From Limnephilus marmoratus (Eukaryota > Arthropoda > Insecta > Trichoptera > Limnephilidae), in the NCBI GenBank assembly GCA_917880885.1, contig OU862922.1, positions 1,860,001 to 1,924,000 of the forward strand: a stretch of DNA of 64,000 nt, in the 5' to 3' direction. The notes below the pieces were generated by a model. That model made no database searches. It saw only the letters and a program-made list of their open reading frames with translations, and had not been told where the DNA came from. The translations under genes were made by a program, and so were the position numbers. Shown one piece after another: positions 31,736 to 42,579 of this stretch (the first letter of the stretch is position 1; each line of letters starts with the position of its first letter).

Positions 31736-32185
31736 TTGGGGGGAAACTAAAAGTGGGGGGAAGGAAGTTGATGGGGGGGGAGTGGTGTGGGGAGGGGTAG
31801 GGGGTGGGGGGAAGGAGGTTGATGGGGGGGAGTAGTGTGGGGAGAGGGAATGTGGAGTGGTAGGGGGTGTGGGGAGGAGGGAGAGGGGAAGGGAGTTGAT
31901 GGGGGGGAGTAGAGTGGAGAGAGGAAAGGTGGAGGAGGCGGAGTGTGGTGAGAGAGGGGGGAGGGAAGGAAGGGGAAGGGGGAGGGGTGGAAAAGAAAGG
32001 GGAGGTAGGTGGGGAGGGTGTGGGGTGGGGGAGGAGTGGGTGGAGAAGAAGGGGGAGGGAGAGGGGAGTTGATGGATGAGCGGAGTGGAGAGAGGGAAGG
32101 TGGAGAGGGAGGGGGGAAGGGGGTTGATGTGGGGAGTGGAGTGGGGAGAGGGAAGGTGGAGGAGGCTGAGTGGGAATCCCCTAAT
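31736..32185 (+). repeat. G-rich purine minisatellite
   Basis: About 450 bp of almost pure G/A on the plus strand. Recurrent GGAGAGGGAAGGTGGAG, GTTGATGGGGGG and GGAGTGGTGTGGGGAG modules recur at irregular 45-75 bp spacing. G-runs of 4-8 are dense, so G-quadruplex or triplex structure is plausible. Long open frames on both strands are a by-product of the composition. Confidence 0.85.
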
Positions 32186-32294
32186 ACCATGCGAGCGGGA
32201 AAAAGTTAGTTATAAATACTAGTTGTGTAGACGTAATACGATGCATATTTTCGAAGTAATGCAGATTTTGGATTTTTTTTTGCGTTAGGAGTCA

Positions 32295-32540
32295 CTGAGG
32301 AAAGTAATTCTCCTCATCTTTGAGGATGCTGTATGGAAGGATTTTTTAGGAAAGGAAGGAGAGGCCCCAATTGGGGTATGTTGTGAGGCTGAAGGTAGCG
32401 GGGAGGGGAAGGAGGCGGGGAAGAGGAAGGTTGGGAAGTACCTGGCAAGGTAAAAGATATTAGGAGAGGGTAGGAATCTGGGGGTCAGTGTGACCAGGAG
32501 TGACAGACGTACGAATCCATCCCTCCCACTGTATTATACA
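32295..32540 (-). repeat. Family A repeat, rearranged
   Basis: The reverse copy shows the CTCCTCATCTTTGAGGATGC 3' region, then a piece with family B character (CAATTGGGGTATGTTGTGAG, GGGAAGTACCTGG) at about 32360-32450, then GGGGGTCAGTGTGACCAGGA of family A. A composite of the two repeats. Confidence 0.6.
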
Positions 32541-33205
32541 CCTATTCTAACTAAACTATATTAAATAAAATAAAATAAATTTAGACAGATAACTTTAGTT
32601 AGACATTACACTAAGCTTCTATGTGCCCAAATATACTTGATCGAAGGCCCAAATGTTTCTGTGTATTTTTACACGGAAAGTTCGGAAGTGCAAGATTTTC
32701 CATCTAATTTCCAGTTCAGCCCTGATGGTAAGGATTTTTGAGTGAAACACATCCATTAAATTTGATACATTGGTTAGAATTTTGACTGAAGGTTTATCGG
32801 AGTAACTGTCATGGCCGATGACTTGGGATCATTAGTTCGATTTACGATGGAGAACAAAGGAGAACTAAACATTGGGTTTGCTAATTAACAACAATTATTT
32901 TTATTTCATTAATCTGCCGAGAAAGAAAAAAATTAAGGGTAAATCATCAATCCTCACTATCACATTTCAAGTGCATTACAAATTCTAACTTTAATGTATG
33001 GGATTTTAAGCTATAAAGTAACGTTTCCACCCAAAAAGAATTATTCCATTCTAAAAATAAGTTTCTTGATGTTTGTTTGTATACATAGGTCTATCAATCG
33101 AAGTTGACTTTATCACAGTACTCATGCAGATGCATAACTTATAAAACGCGTGTTTCATTTAGACCGTTTAGTTAGTGTTGATGTCGGTCATGTTTGCACA
33201 ATTTG
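32541..33205. other. Unassigned AT-rich stretch
   Basis: No gene or shared repeat was seen. Confidence 0.4.
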
Positions 33206-33450
33206 GGAGCGAATATTTATTGAATAACCAACACCCCTGCCGTAGGTCATCCCAAGTGGTTCGCTACGTTTGGTGACTTAGCAGAGGTGCACGGGTTCAT
33301 AGGGTGAGGTTTTTTCAGGTCTTGGCAGCAGATGCGTCTGCCCGCCTGCTGCGTGATGGGCCGGATCGAGAGAGAGTGGTTAAGGGAGGCCTTTTGACCT
33401 TTCCAGCCGGACTCTCTCAACCCATCGCCTTGATCCGCAATAAATATTAA
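33206..33450 (+). repeat. Family A repeat, 5' half
   Basis: Begins ATTTGGGAGCGAATATTTAT and passes AACCAACACCCCTGCCGTAG, CCAAGTGGTTCGCTACG, GGGCCGGATCGAGAGAGAG and CCAGCCGGACTCTCTCAACC. It stops at CCTTGATCCGC. The 3' hairpin part is absent. Confidence 0.7.
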
Positions 33451-33751
33451 GTTTGCTACAAAATATAAAATATGGACCCTTTCTTTTATTTTTTCCCAAA
33501 TCACGAAATCTATGTTTTAAATTTTGAGAAAATGTGTTTAATATTAGTACAAAAAGGTTTTACCGTAGTTCGTTGGCAGTTATGTTAAAGTTTTAAAAAA
33601 AAGTATAATACAACATACATTTGAAATCAAATAATCATGCTGTAAAATAATTAAATAAATTATTTGGGAGAGCTACTTTACACAATTTTAATTTTAGTTC
33701 AAATAAAATCATTAAAAAAATATCCGCGCTCTTGTTTTGTGACGAAAATAC

Positions 33752-34463
33752 TTAAGAGGGCATTATCAGAGAAAACCAGAAATATGTCATTTTCAAATCA
33801 GATTTTAGACGTATTAACTCTTTTCCACATAAAATTATAAATGGATTTCGAAAGATTGTTCTTTTATCTAGCATTCGCATGTAATAAATTTTGAGATTTT
33901 TTTTTAATTTTTAGTATAGGTAATAGGTCGTTGGATGATTTGTTAAATTTTCAAAAAAGATTTTGTATTATACCACACCCATTTCAAATAATATAATCAT
34001 TCAGTAAAATAAATCAATGTATTATCTGGTTATCGCATGTTTGAGAATTTTAATTTTAGTGTCAATAAAATCATTAAAAAATATGTACGTACATGTGTTT
34101 CTTGACGAAAATTGGTCCATTTGTGTATTTATTTGCGCACTTACAAACTAATATATTTCAGATTTTTTTAACATTTTTATTAAATTTAGACATTTTTGAA
34201 AAATGATAAATACTTATAATCAAAAAATAACTACAAAAAGTACATTATTTTAAAAGTTTTATCATCACGCCTTTCAGCATTTTTGGATGAAGGTATAAAT
34301 TAAAGCTAATTTGAAATGAAATAAATTCGATATTGAGTTAAAATTTTAAAAAGCTGGTACGGAGAATAATTAATCTTTTTCATTGTAACCGCCCTGCATG
34401 ATCGTAAGAACAACTTTCGACGAAATGTGGATTTTCGACCGCTGGCTCGTTAAACGCTCTTAA
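33752..34463 (-). mobile_element. TTAA-flanked MITE, family C copy 2
   Basis: A full-length inverted-orientation copy of 2537-3255, TTAA to TTAA, starting TTAAGAGGGCATTATCAG and ending CGTTAAACGCTCTTAA. Landmarks such as TTATCATCACGCCTTTCAGC and CCGCCCTGCATGATCGTAAG are conserved. Non-autonomous. Confidence 0.8.
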
Positions 34464-34809
34464 GTTTGTCTATTTATTTACGGCCCTACAAACTATATTT
34501 GAAAAAAAAAAACTTTTGCTTAGACATTATTGAAAAATGATAAATACTTATCATCAAAAAATAATTACAAAAAGTATATAATTTTAATAGTTTTATCATC
34601 ACGAGTTTGAGCACTATTTCTGAATGTCGGTATTTATTAAAGCAAATTTTGAATGAAATAAAATCTATGTTGAGTTGTGATGTTAAAATGCTGGTATGGA
34701 GAATAATTAATCTTTCTCATCGGAACCGCCCTGTACAGTAGCAAGGATACGATCGCAAGATCATCCTTTTTTAAATTTAAATTCTCGGTCGCTGGTTAAT
34801 GGCTCTTAA
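34460..34809 (-). mobile_element. TTAA-flanked MITE, family C copy 3 (internally deleted)
   Basis: Abuts copy 2 and shares its TTAA at 34460-34463. Only the half holding TTTTATCATCACGAGTTTGA, GGAGAATAATTAATCTTTCT and the GCTGGTTAATGGCTCTTAA end is kept. It is more diverged than the other copies. The shared TTAA implies one copy inserted into the target duplication of the other. Confidence 0.7.
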
Positions 34810-34894
34810 CCCAAAAATATGAACCATTCAAGATGATTGGTTAGTAAAATAATGACAATATGAAAGTAAGTCCTTCTTTTCAAGATACTTTTTT

Positions 34895-35235
34895 TTTAGC
34901 TTTAGCTCCACACAGGAGGCCCTGAGGAAATAATTCCCCTTAGGCCCTATGTCATTTTTGGGCATGCTGTATGGAGGGTCTTTTTGGGAAAGGGAGGAGA
35001 GGAAGTTCTGGGAAGGCAAAGGGTAGTAGGGGTCTGTTGGAATCTGTTGTTCCGAGAGAGCGCGGCTGGAGAAGTCACAGCGACTCCCTCAACCATTCTC
35101 TCCCGATATGGAAAGCCATCCACCTGTGGGCACACACTTCCGCCGCATAGACCCGGACAAACCTTACCCAAGAACCGGGCTAACCTGCTAAGTCACCAAA
35201 CGTAGCGAACCACTTGTGGTGACCTATGGCGGTCT
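34895..35235 (-). repeat. Family A repeat
   Basis: Reverse copy: AGCTCCACACAGGAGGCCC, hairpin, CCCTATGTCATTTTTGGGC, AAGGGAGGAGAGGAAGTTC, CTGGAGAAGTCACAGCG (replacing the usual CTGGAGAGGTC), and GCTAAGTCACCAAACGTAGC. Confidence 0.75.
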
Positions 35236-36687
35236 TAATACCTACACACAGAATTTTATCATAGTTTTCGAAACACGCGCTAATGTAATATTGAGTCAGC
35301 GTTTAAACCCATTTGAGATTAATTTTAACGATAATATTTATACGTAATATAAAATTGTTTTCTTATATTGGTTCATTGGGAAAACGAAGCCTGATATAAT
35401 ATTGTAATTAGCCAACACCACTTGCGTCCATAAAACGTAATGAGAATATTTTAATAGATGTTTGTTAATATGTAATGAGATGTAAGTATATATTTTCCTA
35501 CTTATTTAAGAGTTTCAAATTTACTCTGACATACTCGTATGTACGTTAAAATTATTTATAATTATCGTTTAAAATAATCTCACTGTTTGATAGTTGTAGG
35601 CCACATGGCTCTCGTCTTATAATCAATGTGGTACCTCGTGGTAAAATAATTATTTTAATTAGGTGTGTAATTAGTTTTGAATTCCTGCATGTGCTTTCTT
35701 TATGTAAGGAGATATTTTTTTACAATCACGACTAATAGGTAGGTTTTAAACATAGGTTTATATTTCTGCAAAAAGTCATTCAGTTCGCCTCACTTAAAGT
35801 TTAACAACTTAGGAACATATTTTTTAAACCGTCGTTTTCTCAGCACTCATTTATAACACTCACAAAAGATGCACCTTGTTCTACCAGTTTTTAAATGGAA
35901 GCTGCTCTGAGGAATTAGCTTTATTGATTTCTTCGGCAACAGTGCACAATCGGGAAACATGCCAAACGCACAGTCAACATTTATGTACCTACAGTTAAAA
36001 TTTGTGTCATGAGAACGGCTCGTTTCTACGACTCGTTCTTAAGAGGAAATACTAGCGGCGTTTTTCCATACAAACGTATTCCCCGTTTATCTCTCTGGAT
36101 TTTGACCCTAGAGCAAAATGTTTTTTTACATAATATAGATATTGACCACTAGCGTGTCGGTACGTTTTGTTTTTTTTGATAATTTACTTCTTATAGAAGT
36201 TAGGACCTTCCAAAAATGAATAAAATTGCCTAATTTAAACGCCGTCAAAAAACGTTCAGTAAACAAACTAAACAATGTATTTTGAAAAAAAGCAAAACGC
36301 ACCGACATAGAATATTTTCTTTTAATACAGTTAGAGAATTTTTTTTTTAAATCCGTCAAGTTTTGGAGAAGAAAAATGGGGAATACAAAACATCGATTTC
36401 GAAGATTTTATTTAGGTATTTTCGGCCCGACGTGCAGGTGTCCCTTTCGCTCATTTCTCCTGAGGGGGCCGGGGAACGATGGTTTTGACAAATACATACA
36501 TATAAAGCGAAGTAGTGATGTAACGAATTTTATCGGTAGACTAGTGTTGTCCTTGCCCGTGTAATCGATATTTTTTATTCGTTTTTTTTCTGTTTAGTGA
36601 CTCATCGCGGTATACCAATACTGACCGAGCTTTCATGCTAAAATTGTGCAAAATTAAAATTGTTTATGTCAAGTACTATAATAAATT
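35236..36687. other. Unassigned AT-rich stretch
   Basis: No gene recognised. Open frames at 36126-36359 (minus) and 36376-36564 (plus) lack motifs. Confidence 0.4.
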
Positions 36688-37062
36688 TTCAATTTGGGAG
36701 GCGTTTTAGGTACCATCGCCCCGGAAACGATTTATTGGATAACCAACACCCCCGCCACTTGGTCACCCCAAGTGGTCCGCTATGTTTGGTGACTGAGCAT
36801 GGGTTCCCGGGTTCACGGGTGAGATCTGCATGGGTTTTGGTGGCGGATGATTTTGTTCACTTACTGCGTGGCGGGCTGGATTGGGAGAAACTGGAAGAGG
36901 GAGATCTTTTGATCTCTACAGCCGGACTCTCTCCACCATCATTTCATACTTTTACCTACCCAGAAATTCATCTCCTTCCTTTCATTAAAAATAACCTCCA
37001 CACAGCTTCTCCAATGACTTTGCATACTATAAGGGTATTTAACTTAAAAATAATTTTTATAT
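36688..37062 (+). repeat. Family A repeat
   Basis: TTTGGGAGGCGTTTTAGGTA, ATAACCAACACCCCCGCCAC, GGTGACTGAGCATGGG, GCCGGACTCTCTCC and CCTCCACACAGCTTCTCC. The terminal hairpin is eroded. Confidence 0.7.
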
Positions 37063-37275
37063 TTCATTTTATATAATTGCATTTTGTGATATTTTTAAGT
37101 AATCAATCACCTCTACCTTTAATATTTTGTCTATAATTCTCATATGCCTATATTTGTTTGTCTTTTAATATTAATCTTATCCTGACGAAGAACACTCTTT
37201 TTTCGAAACATGTTGATAATATTGATTACATAAAGCTGTTTTTACAAAGTTATTTGTTCTCGTTTAATTAAAAAT
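37063..37275 (+). repeat. PLE 3' end
   Basis: Carries the hammerhead-like core, followed by ATTACATAAAGCTG and TTTTACAAAGTTATTTG, the same tail style (ACAAAGTxATTTGTT) as near 45010-45030 and in the 762-1783 palindrome. Confidence 0.6.
37177..37219 (+). ncRNA. Hammerhead-like motif with a complete stem I
   Basis: Stem I is TTATC (37177-37181) with GATAA (37215-37219), five pairs. The core is CTGACGA, a short GAA/TTC stem II, then GAAAC-AT-GTT with a two-pair stem III. All conserved hammerhead positions are present except for one extra base before stem II. Confidence 0.65.
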
Positions 37276-37559
37276 GACGCCACAAAGATTGGACCCATTT
37301 GCAGCATTTCAAGCTGGGTCGCCATAACCAATTCGTTTGTGCAATTTCAATCAATGCATTTATTTGTTTCTCGAGAACCCTTCTATGGGCTTACACATCA
37401 TTAGGTAGTACTTTTACGCCAGTTTTTTAAACATTTGTGGTCAGAAACATCCAAGTAGTGTAGTTTTGTAGCTCTAGCACGTATGAAGCTGTATGACTTT
37501 TGCACTCCCAGAAATAAAACCTTTTTAGTATGATTATCATTATGCATATATCCAATCGT
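37276..37559. other. Unassigned stretch
   Basis: No feature recognised. Confidence 0.35.
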
Positions 37560-37846
37560 ATATCCGCATGTACATTTAACTCACTGTTAAAGCGATCGAA
37601 GTAAAGAAATTCCTGGCAGAAGAACTTTGGCCGGAGGGAATTGTATTCCGAAGATTTATAGAACCGCGCATATCTACTATCTAATGATGCCTACTACTTT
37701 TTATTTTATGTTTTATTTTTTATTTATATGTATTTTTTTATGTACTTACTTGTGTTTTATGTATGTACTTAATCTATATAAGATGTGTGGGATTGCACTC
37801 ACCTCCCCACATTCTGGAATAAAGACTTATTATTATTATTATTTGG
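37560..37846 (+). repeat. Retroposon 3' end with (TTA)n tail
   Basis: Begins with a possible coding scrap (AIEVKKFLAEELWPEGIVFR, then RFIEPRIS). It then has a T-rich UTR, AAGATGTGTGGGATTGCACT, CATTCTGGAATAAAGAC and a TTATTATTATTATT tail. An AATAAA lies just before the tail. Class unassigned. Confidence 0.5.
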
Positions 37847-38640
37847 CTTAATATAGTAAATATGTTATTTTCCACATCAAGTATACAATAAAATAAATGC
37901 AAGAATGTTTTTTTTGATAAATTAATACCGTAAAAAAATATATATATTTATTCTCAAAACTCTTGAGAACATATCGTCGTTGCATTCACAAAATATCCCA
38001 TGTAAGGTTTTCGACCAATTTTTTTTTGTTTACACCATTTGATTCACCACGGTTTCCTAAATAATCTGACATAAATATATCCCATTTTTCAAACTCATCT
38101 TTTTAATCATTTTAGAGGCAACTCTGACCATTACTTGTAATTAATGGTAATTATTTAAAAAATATATACTACATATACTACAGAAATATAAAAAAAATAT
38201 ATAATTATATAATTAAATCCCTATATACTACAAAAATATATAAAAAAAAATAACATTATAAAATTAAAATGAGAAAAAAAAGTTTTTTGTGTGCAAGAAT
38301 TCGTATTATTTTTTTAACTCAAATTTGTCGCACATAAATTAATGTCAGAATATTTCTCATTTCTGAACGCAAACTGCCTTTCTGTTAGTATTTTATATTT
38401 TAGTTTTAAAATTCTTGTTGTGTCCTGTGTTACAATAGCACCGCTATTGTCTATTATTATTATTGTCCCGTGTGTGCTATAACAGCACTATCTTTGTTAA
38501 TTTTGTTCTTCTGTCATTGTTTTGTAAATACTCTATTTATTATTTTCTCAATATTATAAGGAGCACTGTAGGATTATTTTTTAAATTTATTATAGTTAAG
38601 CGCACTTGAAGTGAAATGTCACAAAACAGCGCTATATAAA
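37847..38640. other. AT-rich stretch
   Basis: No gene. Alternating TATATA/ATAAAAAA tracts at 37935-38270. A (TTA)n tract at about 38645-38665. Confidence 0.5.
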
Positions 38641-38689
38641 TATAATGCTATTATTATTATTATTACAAAGTGCTTCGCGTATTTACCAG

Positions 38690-39085
38690 GATTATGGCCT
38701 TGGATGTTCTTTGTATTCATGGAGGCGGATATGGATTCCGCCGCCCCATGAATTGGATAACCAAGATCCCTGCCATAGGTCTCCCCATGTAATTCGCTAC
38801 GTCTCTGCATTTGCCCACCTTCTGCGTGGCGGGCCGGATCCGGAGAGACTGGTCGAAGGAGACCTTTTGACCTCTCCACCCGGACTCTCTCGATCCATTG
38901 CCTTGCACCTTAATGGGAGGGTTGGATTCATACTTCTGTCACCCTTGGACCCATTGACAGATACCTCCCTTCCCAGAACTTCCTCTCCTTCCTTTCCCTG
39001 TAAGGACCCCTACACAGCGTCCCCAAAGATGACATAGGCCCTGATTTTTTTTTTTCCTAAGGATCCCATATGTGGAGCTAATGAA
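38690..39085 (+). repeat. Family A repeat, near full length
   Basis: GGAGGCGGATATGGATTCCG, TGAATTGGATAACCAAGATC, GGCGGGCCGGATCCGGAGAG, CCCGGACTCTCTCGATCC, GGGAGGGTTGGATTCATA, ACAGCGTCCCCAAAGATG and ACATAGGCCCTG. A T-run then replaces the hairpin loop. It ends GGAGCTAATGAAAAAAAAA. Confidence 0.75.
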
Positions 39086-39304
39086 AAAAAAACGTGGAAA
39101 GGTGTGTGTATCTCCTTCGGTCGCTGGCTATAATGCTTGAAAAGGTTATAATAGCGCCAAACTACATTCAATAAATATAATGTTAAATTTGAATTCGAAG
39201 CAAGATTTTAAGTAATCGCTGCCTTTAAACTACGTTAACATTCAGTTTTGCCCAACCGTTATATTTTATTTGTTATATTTTGTTAAAAAATGTTGTTTTT
39301 TATG

Positions 39305-39440
39305 TGAATACCGCACAAGAGCCCGTGAGACTATGGCATCCACAATTAGGGTATGTTGTGAGGCTGAAGATAATGGGGAGCGGAAGGAAGTGAGGAAGAG
39401 GAAGGTGGGGAAGTGCCTGGATATTCAGTACAGTTGGTGT
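39305..39440 (-). repeat. Family B repeat
   Basis: AATACCGCACAAGAGCCCGT, GACTATGGCATCCACAATTA and GGTGGGGAAGTGCCTGG. Reverse copy of the family B 3' half. Confidence 0.65.
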
Positions 39441-39514
39441 ACATTGTACATTATTGTTTAGTATCTTAGTTTTATCCAGAAAACGTGTTATTTTTCCCTT
39501 TTACATTTTTAACA

Positions 39515-40262
39515 GTCTCTCGTGTCTAGGATGATCGAAGTATGTATGAAGAATGAGTTAATGGTGAATGTAAGTAAATCTAAAGTCATGGTATTTGAAA
39601 GAGATAGTATGAAAACAGTGTGCAACATAGTTGTGAATGATGAGTATTTGGGGCAGGTGGGTGAGTTTGTGTACTTGGGAAGTATGTTTACGAGAGATGG
39701 TAGTTTTGACAGAGATATCGAAAGAAGGGTAAATGCAGGCAACTCTATTAATGGAGGACGAACGCCTTTGGCGCCAACAAAAAACTGTCAAAAGAAGCGA
39801 AGGTAGCCGTCTATAATTGAGTGCTGGTACCTACCCTGATATATGGCAGTGAGGCATGGAACTGACAGAGGAAGGATGAAAGTAGACTGAATGCTGTAGA
39901 AATGAGATCCCTGAGGCGTATGTGTGGTAAAACCATGTACGATCGTGTGAAAAATGTGGAGATCCGCGAAGAATGCAAGGCTGATGTAAGCGTAATGAGT
40001 AAGAATAAGAAAGGGACGCTCAGATGGTTTGGGCATGTAGAGCGAATGAACGAGTAAAGGAGTGTAAGGAGAATATATGACGTAAATGTGAATGAAAGAA
40101 GAAGTCGGGGACGCCCGAGGAAGACATGGCACGACCAAGTGAATCAGTTACTTATATGTGAACGAGGCAAGGAGTGTGTGCCAAGATCGATTTGTTTGGC
40201 GGTCCATGCTCTCTGCCTACCCCTGCGGATAAACGGCATGATGGTTAGTTAGTTAGTTTTAG
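39515..40262 (+). pseudogene. RTE-like LINE, C-terminal half and 3' end
   Basis: The best plus-strand copy of this family. It encodes MIEVCMKNELMVNVSKSKVM, EFVYLGSMFTRDGSFDRDIE, RRVNAGNSINGG, and then in shifted frames VLVPTLIYGSEAWN, MRSLRRMCGKTMYDRVKNVE, LRWFGHVERMNE and RSRGRPRKTWHDQV. It ends TACCCCTGCGGATAAACGG and GGTTAGTTAGTTAG. N-K-T-K-V-M and the YLG(S/A) box mark the end of the RT domain. The 5' part of the element is missing and several frameshifts are present. Confidence 0.75.
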
Positions 40263-40814
40263 TTGGTTTACATTTTTAACAACTAGATTACGTATATTGG
40301 ACGAAATATGTTTTGTGTTCTTTGTACTGCCGTTATTGAATAAAAAGTAAGTTTGCTACAAAACAAAAGACCATTATTTTATTTTTTCCAAATCACGAAA
40401 TATAGTTTTTTCTAAACTTCGGGTCGTTTAGACTAATTTTATTTATTTTTACGTTTCGAATAGCTACAAATCATATGCAACTTTAGAGACCTCATGCGTT
40501 TAAAAATAACGCGCCCTTTTTTCTGTCTATGGAGAGCGATACACCCTAAAGCCGAGTCAAAAACTTCATTAGCGACGAAATAAGTCGAAACATGCCATCC
40601 AAACAGAATATTGGAATACCTAGTAACAAGCATGCGATGAGATTCGCGGAAGACGGTAGGCAGGAGGCGCAGAGGGGGAGAGAGAACACTCACGTGGTCT
40701 CACCCACACATCTATAGCTAGTTCTTTTGTGAGCGCGGTGCAACAACGATAATTTTTGAAAATACCTACCGTCGAGATTTCTCACCGATGGTATTACCTC
40801 TTAAGTTCAGCTTT
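40263..40814. other. Unassigned stretch
   Basis: An open minus frame (40693-40439) has no recognised domain. Confidence 0.35.
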
Positions 40815-40960
40815 CCTCCCTTCAACAATTTTTTTCACAACTCAGGTTCACTCCTTCTTTTCCACAAAAATACCCTCCTCACAGCATCCCCAAAGATGAC
40901 ATAGGCCCCGAGAGAAATTATTTTCTTCAGAGCATCTTGGGCGGATGTGATGTAAAAGAA
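40815..40960 (+). repeat. Family A repeat, 3' part
   Basis: CTCCTTCTTTTCCACAAAAA, ACAGCATCCCCAAAGATGAC, CCCCGAGAGAAATTATTTTC and the residual hairpin. A second copy begins 68 bp further on. Confidence 0.65.
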
Positions 40961-41027
40961 GCTTTTATATGTGTGCATTATAATATTATTTATATATTTT
41001 TATCACACATTTTATTTTTATTATTAA

Positions 41028-41372
41028 TTCAATTTGGGAGGCAGGAATGGGTATCGCCGCAACGGGAACCTTTAATAGATAACCAACACCTCTGCCACAG
41101 GTCACCCCAAGTGATTCGCTACGTTTGGTGATTTAGCAGGGGTGCCCGGGTCCATGAGGTGAGGTTTGTCTAGGTCTTGGAGGCGGATGACCAGGACTCA
41201 CTGAACCCCATATTCCTACCCACCCCTTAAACCCTTTTCCTTCCCAGAACTCTCCTCTCCCTCCTTTCCTTTAAAAAAACCCTCCACACAGCATCCCGAA
41301 AGATGACATAGGCCCTGAGAGAAATTATTTTCCTCTGGGCCTCCTGTGTAGAGCTCATGTAAAAAAAAAAGT
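41028..41372 (+). repeat. Family A repeat, internally deleted
   Basis: CAATTTGGGAGGCAGGAATG, ATCGCCGCAACGGGAACC, AGGTCACCCCAAGTGATTCG, then a jump to ACCCACCCCTTAAACCC, ACAGCATCCCGAAAGATGAC, CCCTGAGAGAAATTATTTTC, GGGCCTCCTGTGTAGAGCTC and an A-run of 10. Confidence 0.75.
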
Positions 41373-42559
41373 ATTTACGAGTTCTTTACTAAATTTACCA
41401 ATAATATAAAAAATAATCTATAAATTGTCTAGGTAGTTATAACGAAATCATTTTAAATTTGCCACGTTTGAATGAATTCGTACTCATCGCAAGGGCAGAT
41501 CCAGCTTTGGCGCCAGGGGGGGTCACATAGTCGTGGTCAAGTCACAGGAAGTTATAATTTAATTTTGATAATAATAGAAACAAGTAAAAAGTAGGTATTT
41601 TATTAATAAACGTAAGTACTGTACTTAAAAATACCATTAAAAATTATGTTTAACAATTTTAGTTAGTGGTCCACCTAGGTCCTGGACCCAGCCCAGGGGT
41701 TCCCCCCCTGGATCCACCCTTGACTCATCGATAGTATACATCCGAAGAAATTTTCGTTTGACTGTTGCTAATATTATCTTCTTGGATTAAATATTACAAT
41801 TTGAGGTTTTACTCATTCTGTTATTAAAAAAAGTAAAATAATTAATAAACGGGTACATTATATTGCACTTACATATCCTATTTTCTTCCGTCAGTTTTCT
41901 CTTTGATTTTTAAACGGTTTCGGAGATCTATTAATTAGATGATTTTTGAGATCCTCAAATATTAATGTTTATTTAAGACGATTCGATGAAAAGTAAAATA
42001 TAAACAATGGTTACCTATATTTCAGAGGGAGACATTTTATGCTTTGGAAATTTTAACAATAACTAAAAACTTTCCTTTTTGAAAAAGAGGCCTTTCCCAA
42101 AAGAGATTTTTTCCCAACGCGCTTGAAACCATATAAGGATCACACTGGAAACCATATCACGTATACAACCTTACAATGGCTTTATAAAAATCTAGAATAA
42201 TATGATAAGTAAATATAACATGCGGCTATGTGTGTCGACGTGCCTAGGTAAACCACGTGGTGACCGACCGGACAACTCAGAATGAAACCAACTCAGAAGC
42301 ACCTCAGAAAGGTCATTAAGAGTGATGATAAAAAAATATAAAAAAATTGGTTAAATAGGTTAGGGTTACCGACTATTAATTTTTTTTTCATAGCTTTAAA
42401 TGGCCTTTCTGTCGTGTTTTTGAGTCGGTTTCATTCTGAGTTGGCATGGAACCATTTTTTTTAATTCCAATGACATACTAGGGAGAGGTTTGAAAAATGC
42501 TATATTGCTGTTAACAGCAAAAAATAATAATAATAATAATGTAATGATTAAATGTGTAC
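41373..42559. other. Unassigned stretch
   Basis: No gene recognised. An ATTACAATTTGAGGTTTTAC block (41795-41815) is shared with 4345 and 51070 and marks another low-copy repeat. Confidence 0.4.
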
Positions 42560-42579
42560 CCTAAGTCACGTAGGGCTGC

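Noticed and set aside
31747..32190. Pro/Ser-rich minus ORF and Gly/Arg-rich plus ORFs in the G-rich block
   Set aside because: Purine-only sequence lacks stop codons on one strand by composition. Units are irregular, are not multiples of three, and show no signal or splice context.
32295..32540. Protein-coding potential of family A or B copies, for example the frames at 34947-35171, 36660-37076 and 38645-39037
   Set aside because: Frames are not conserved between copies, and copies carry indels that are not multiples of three.
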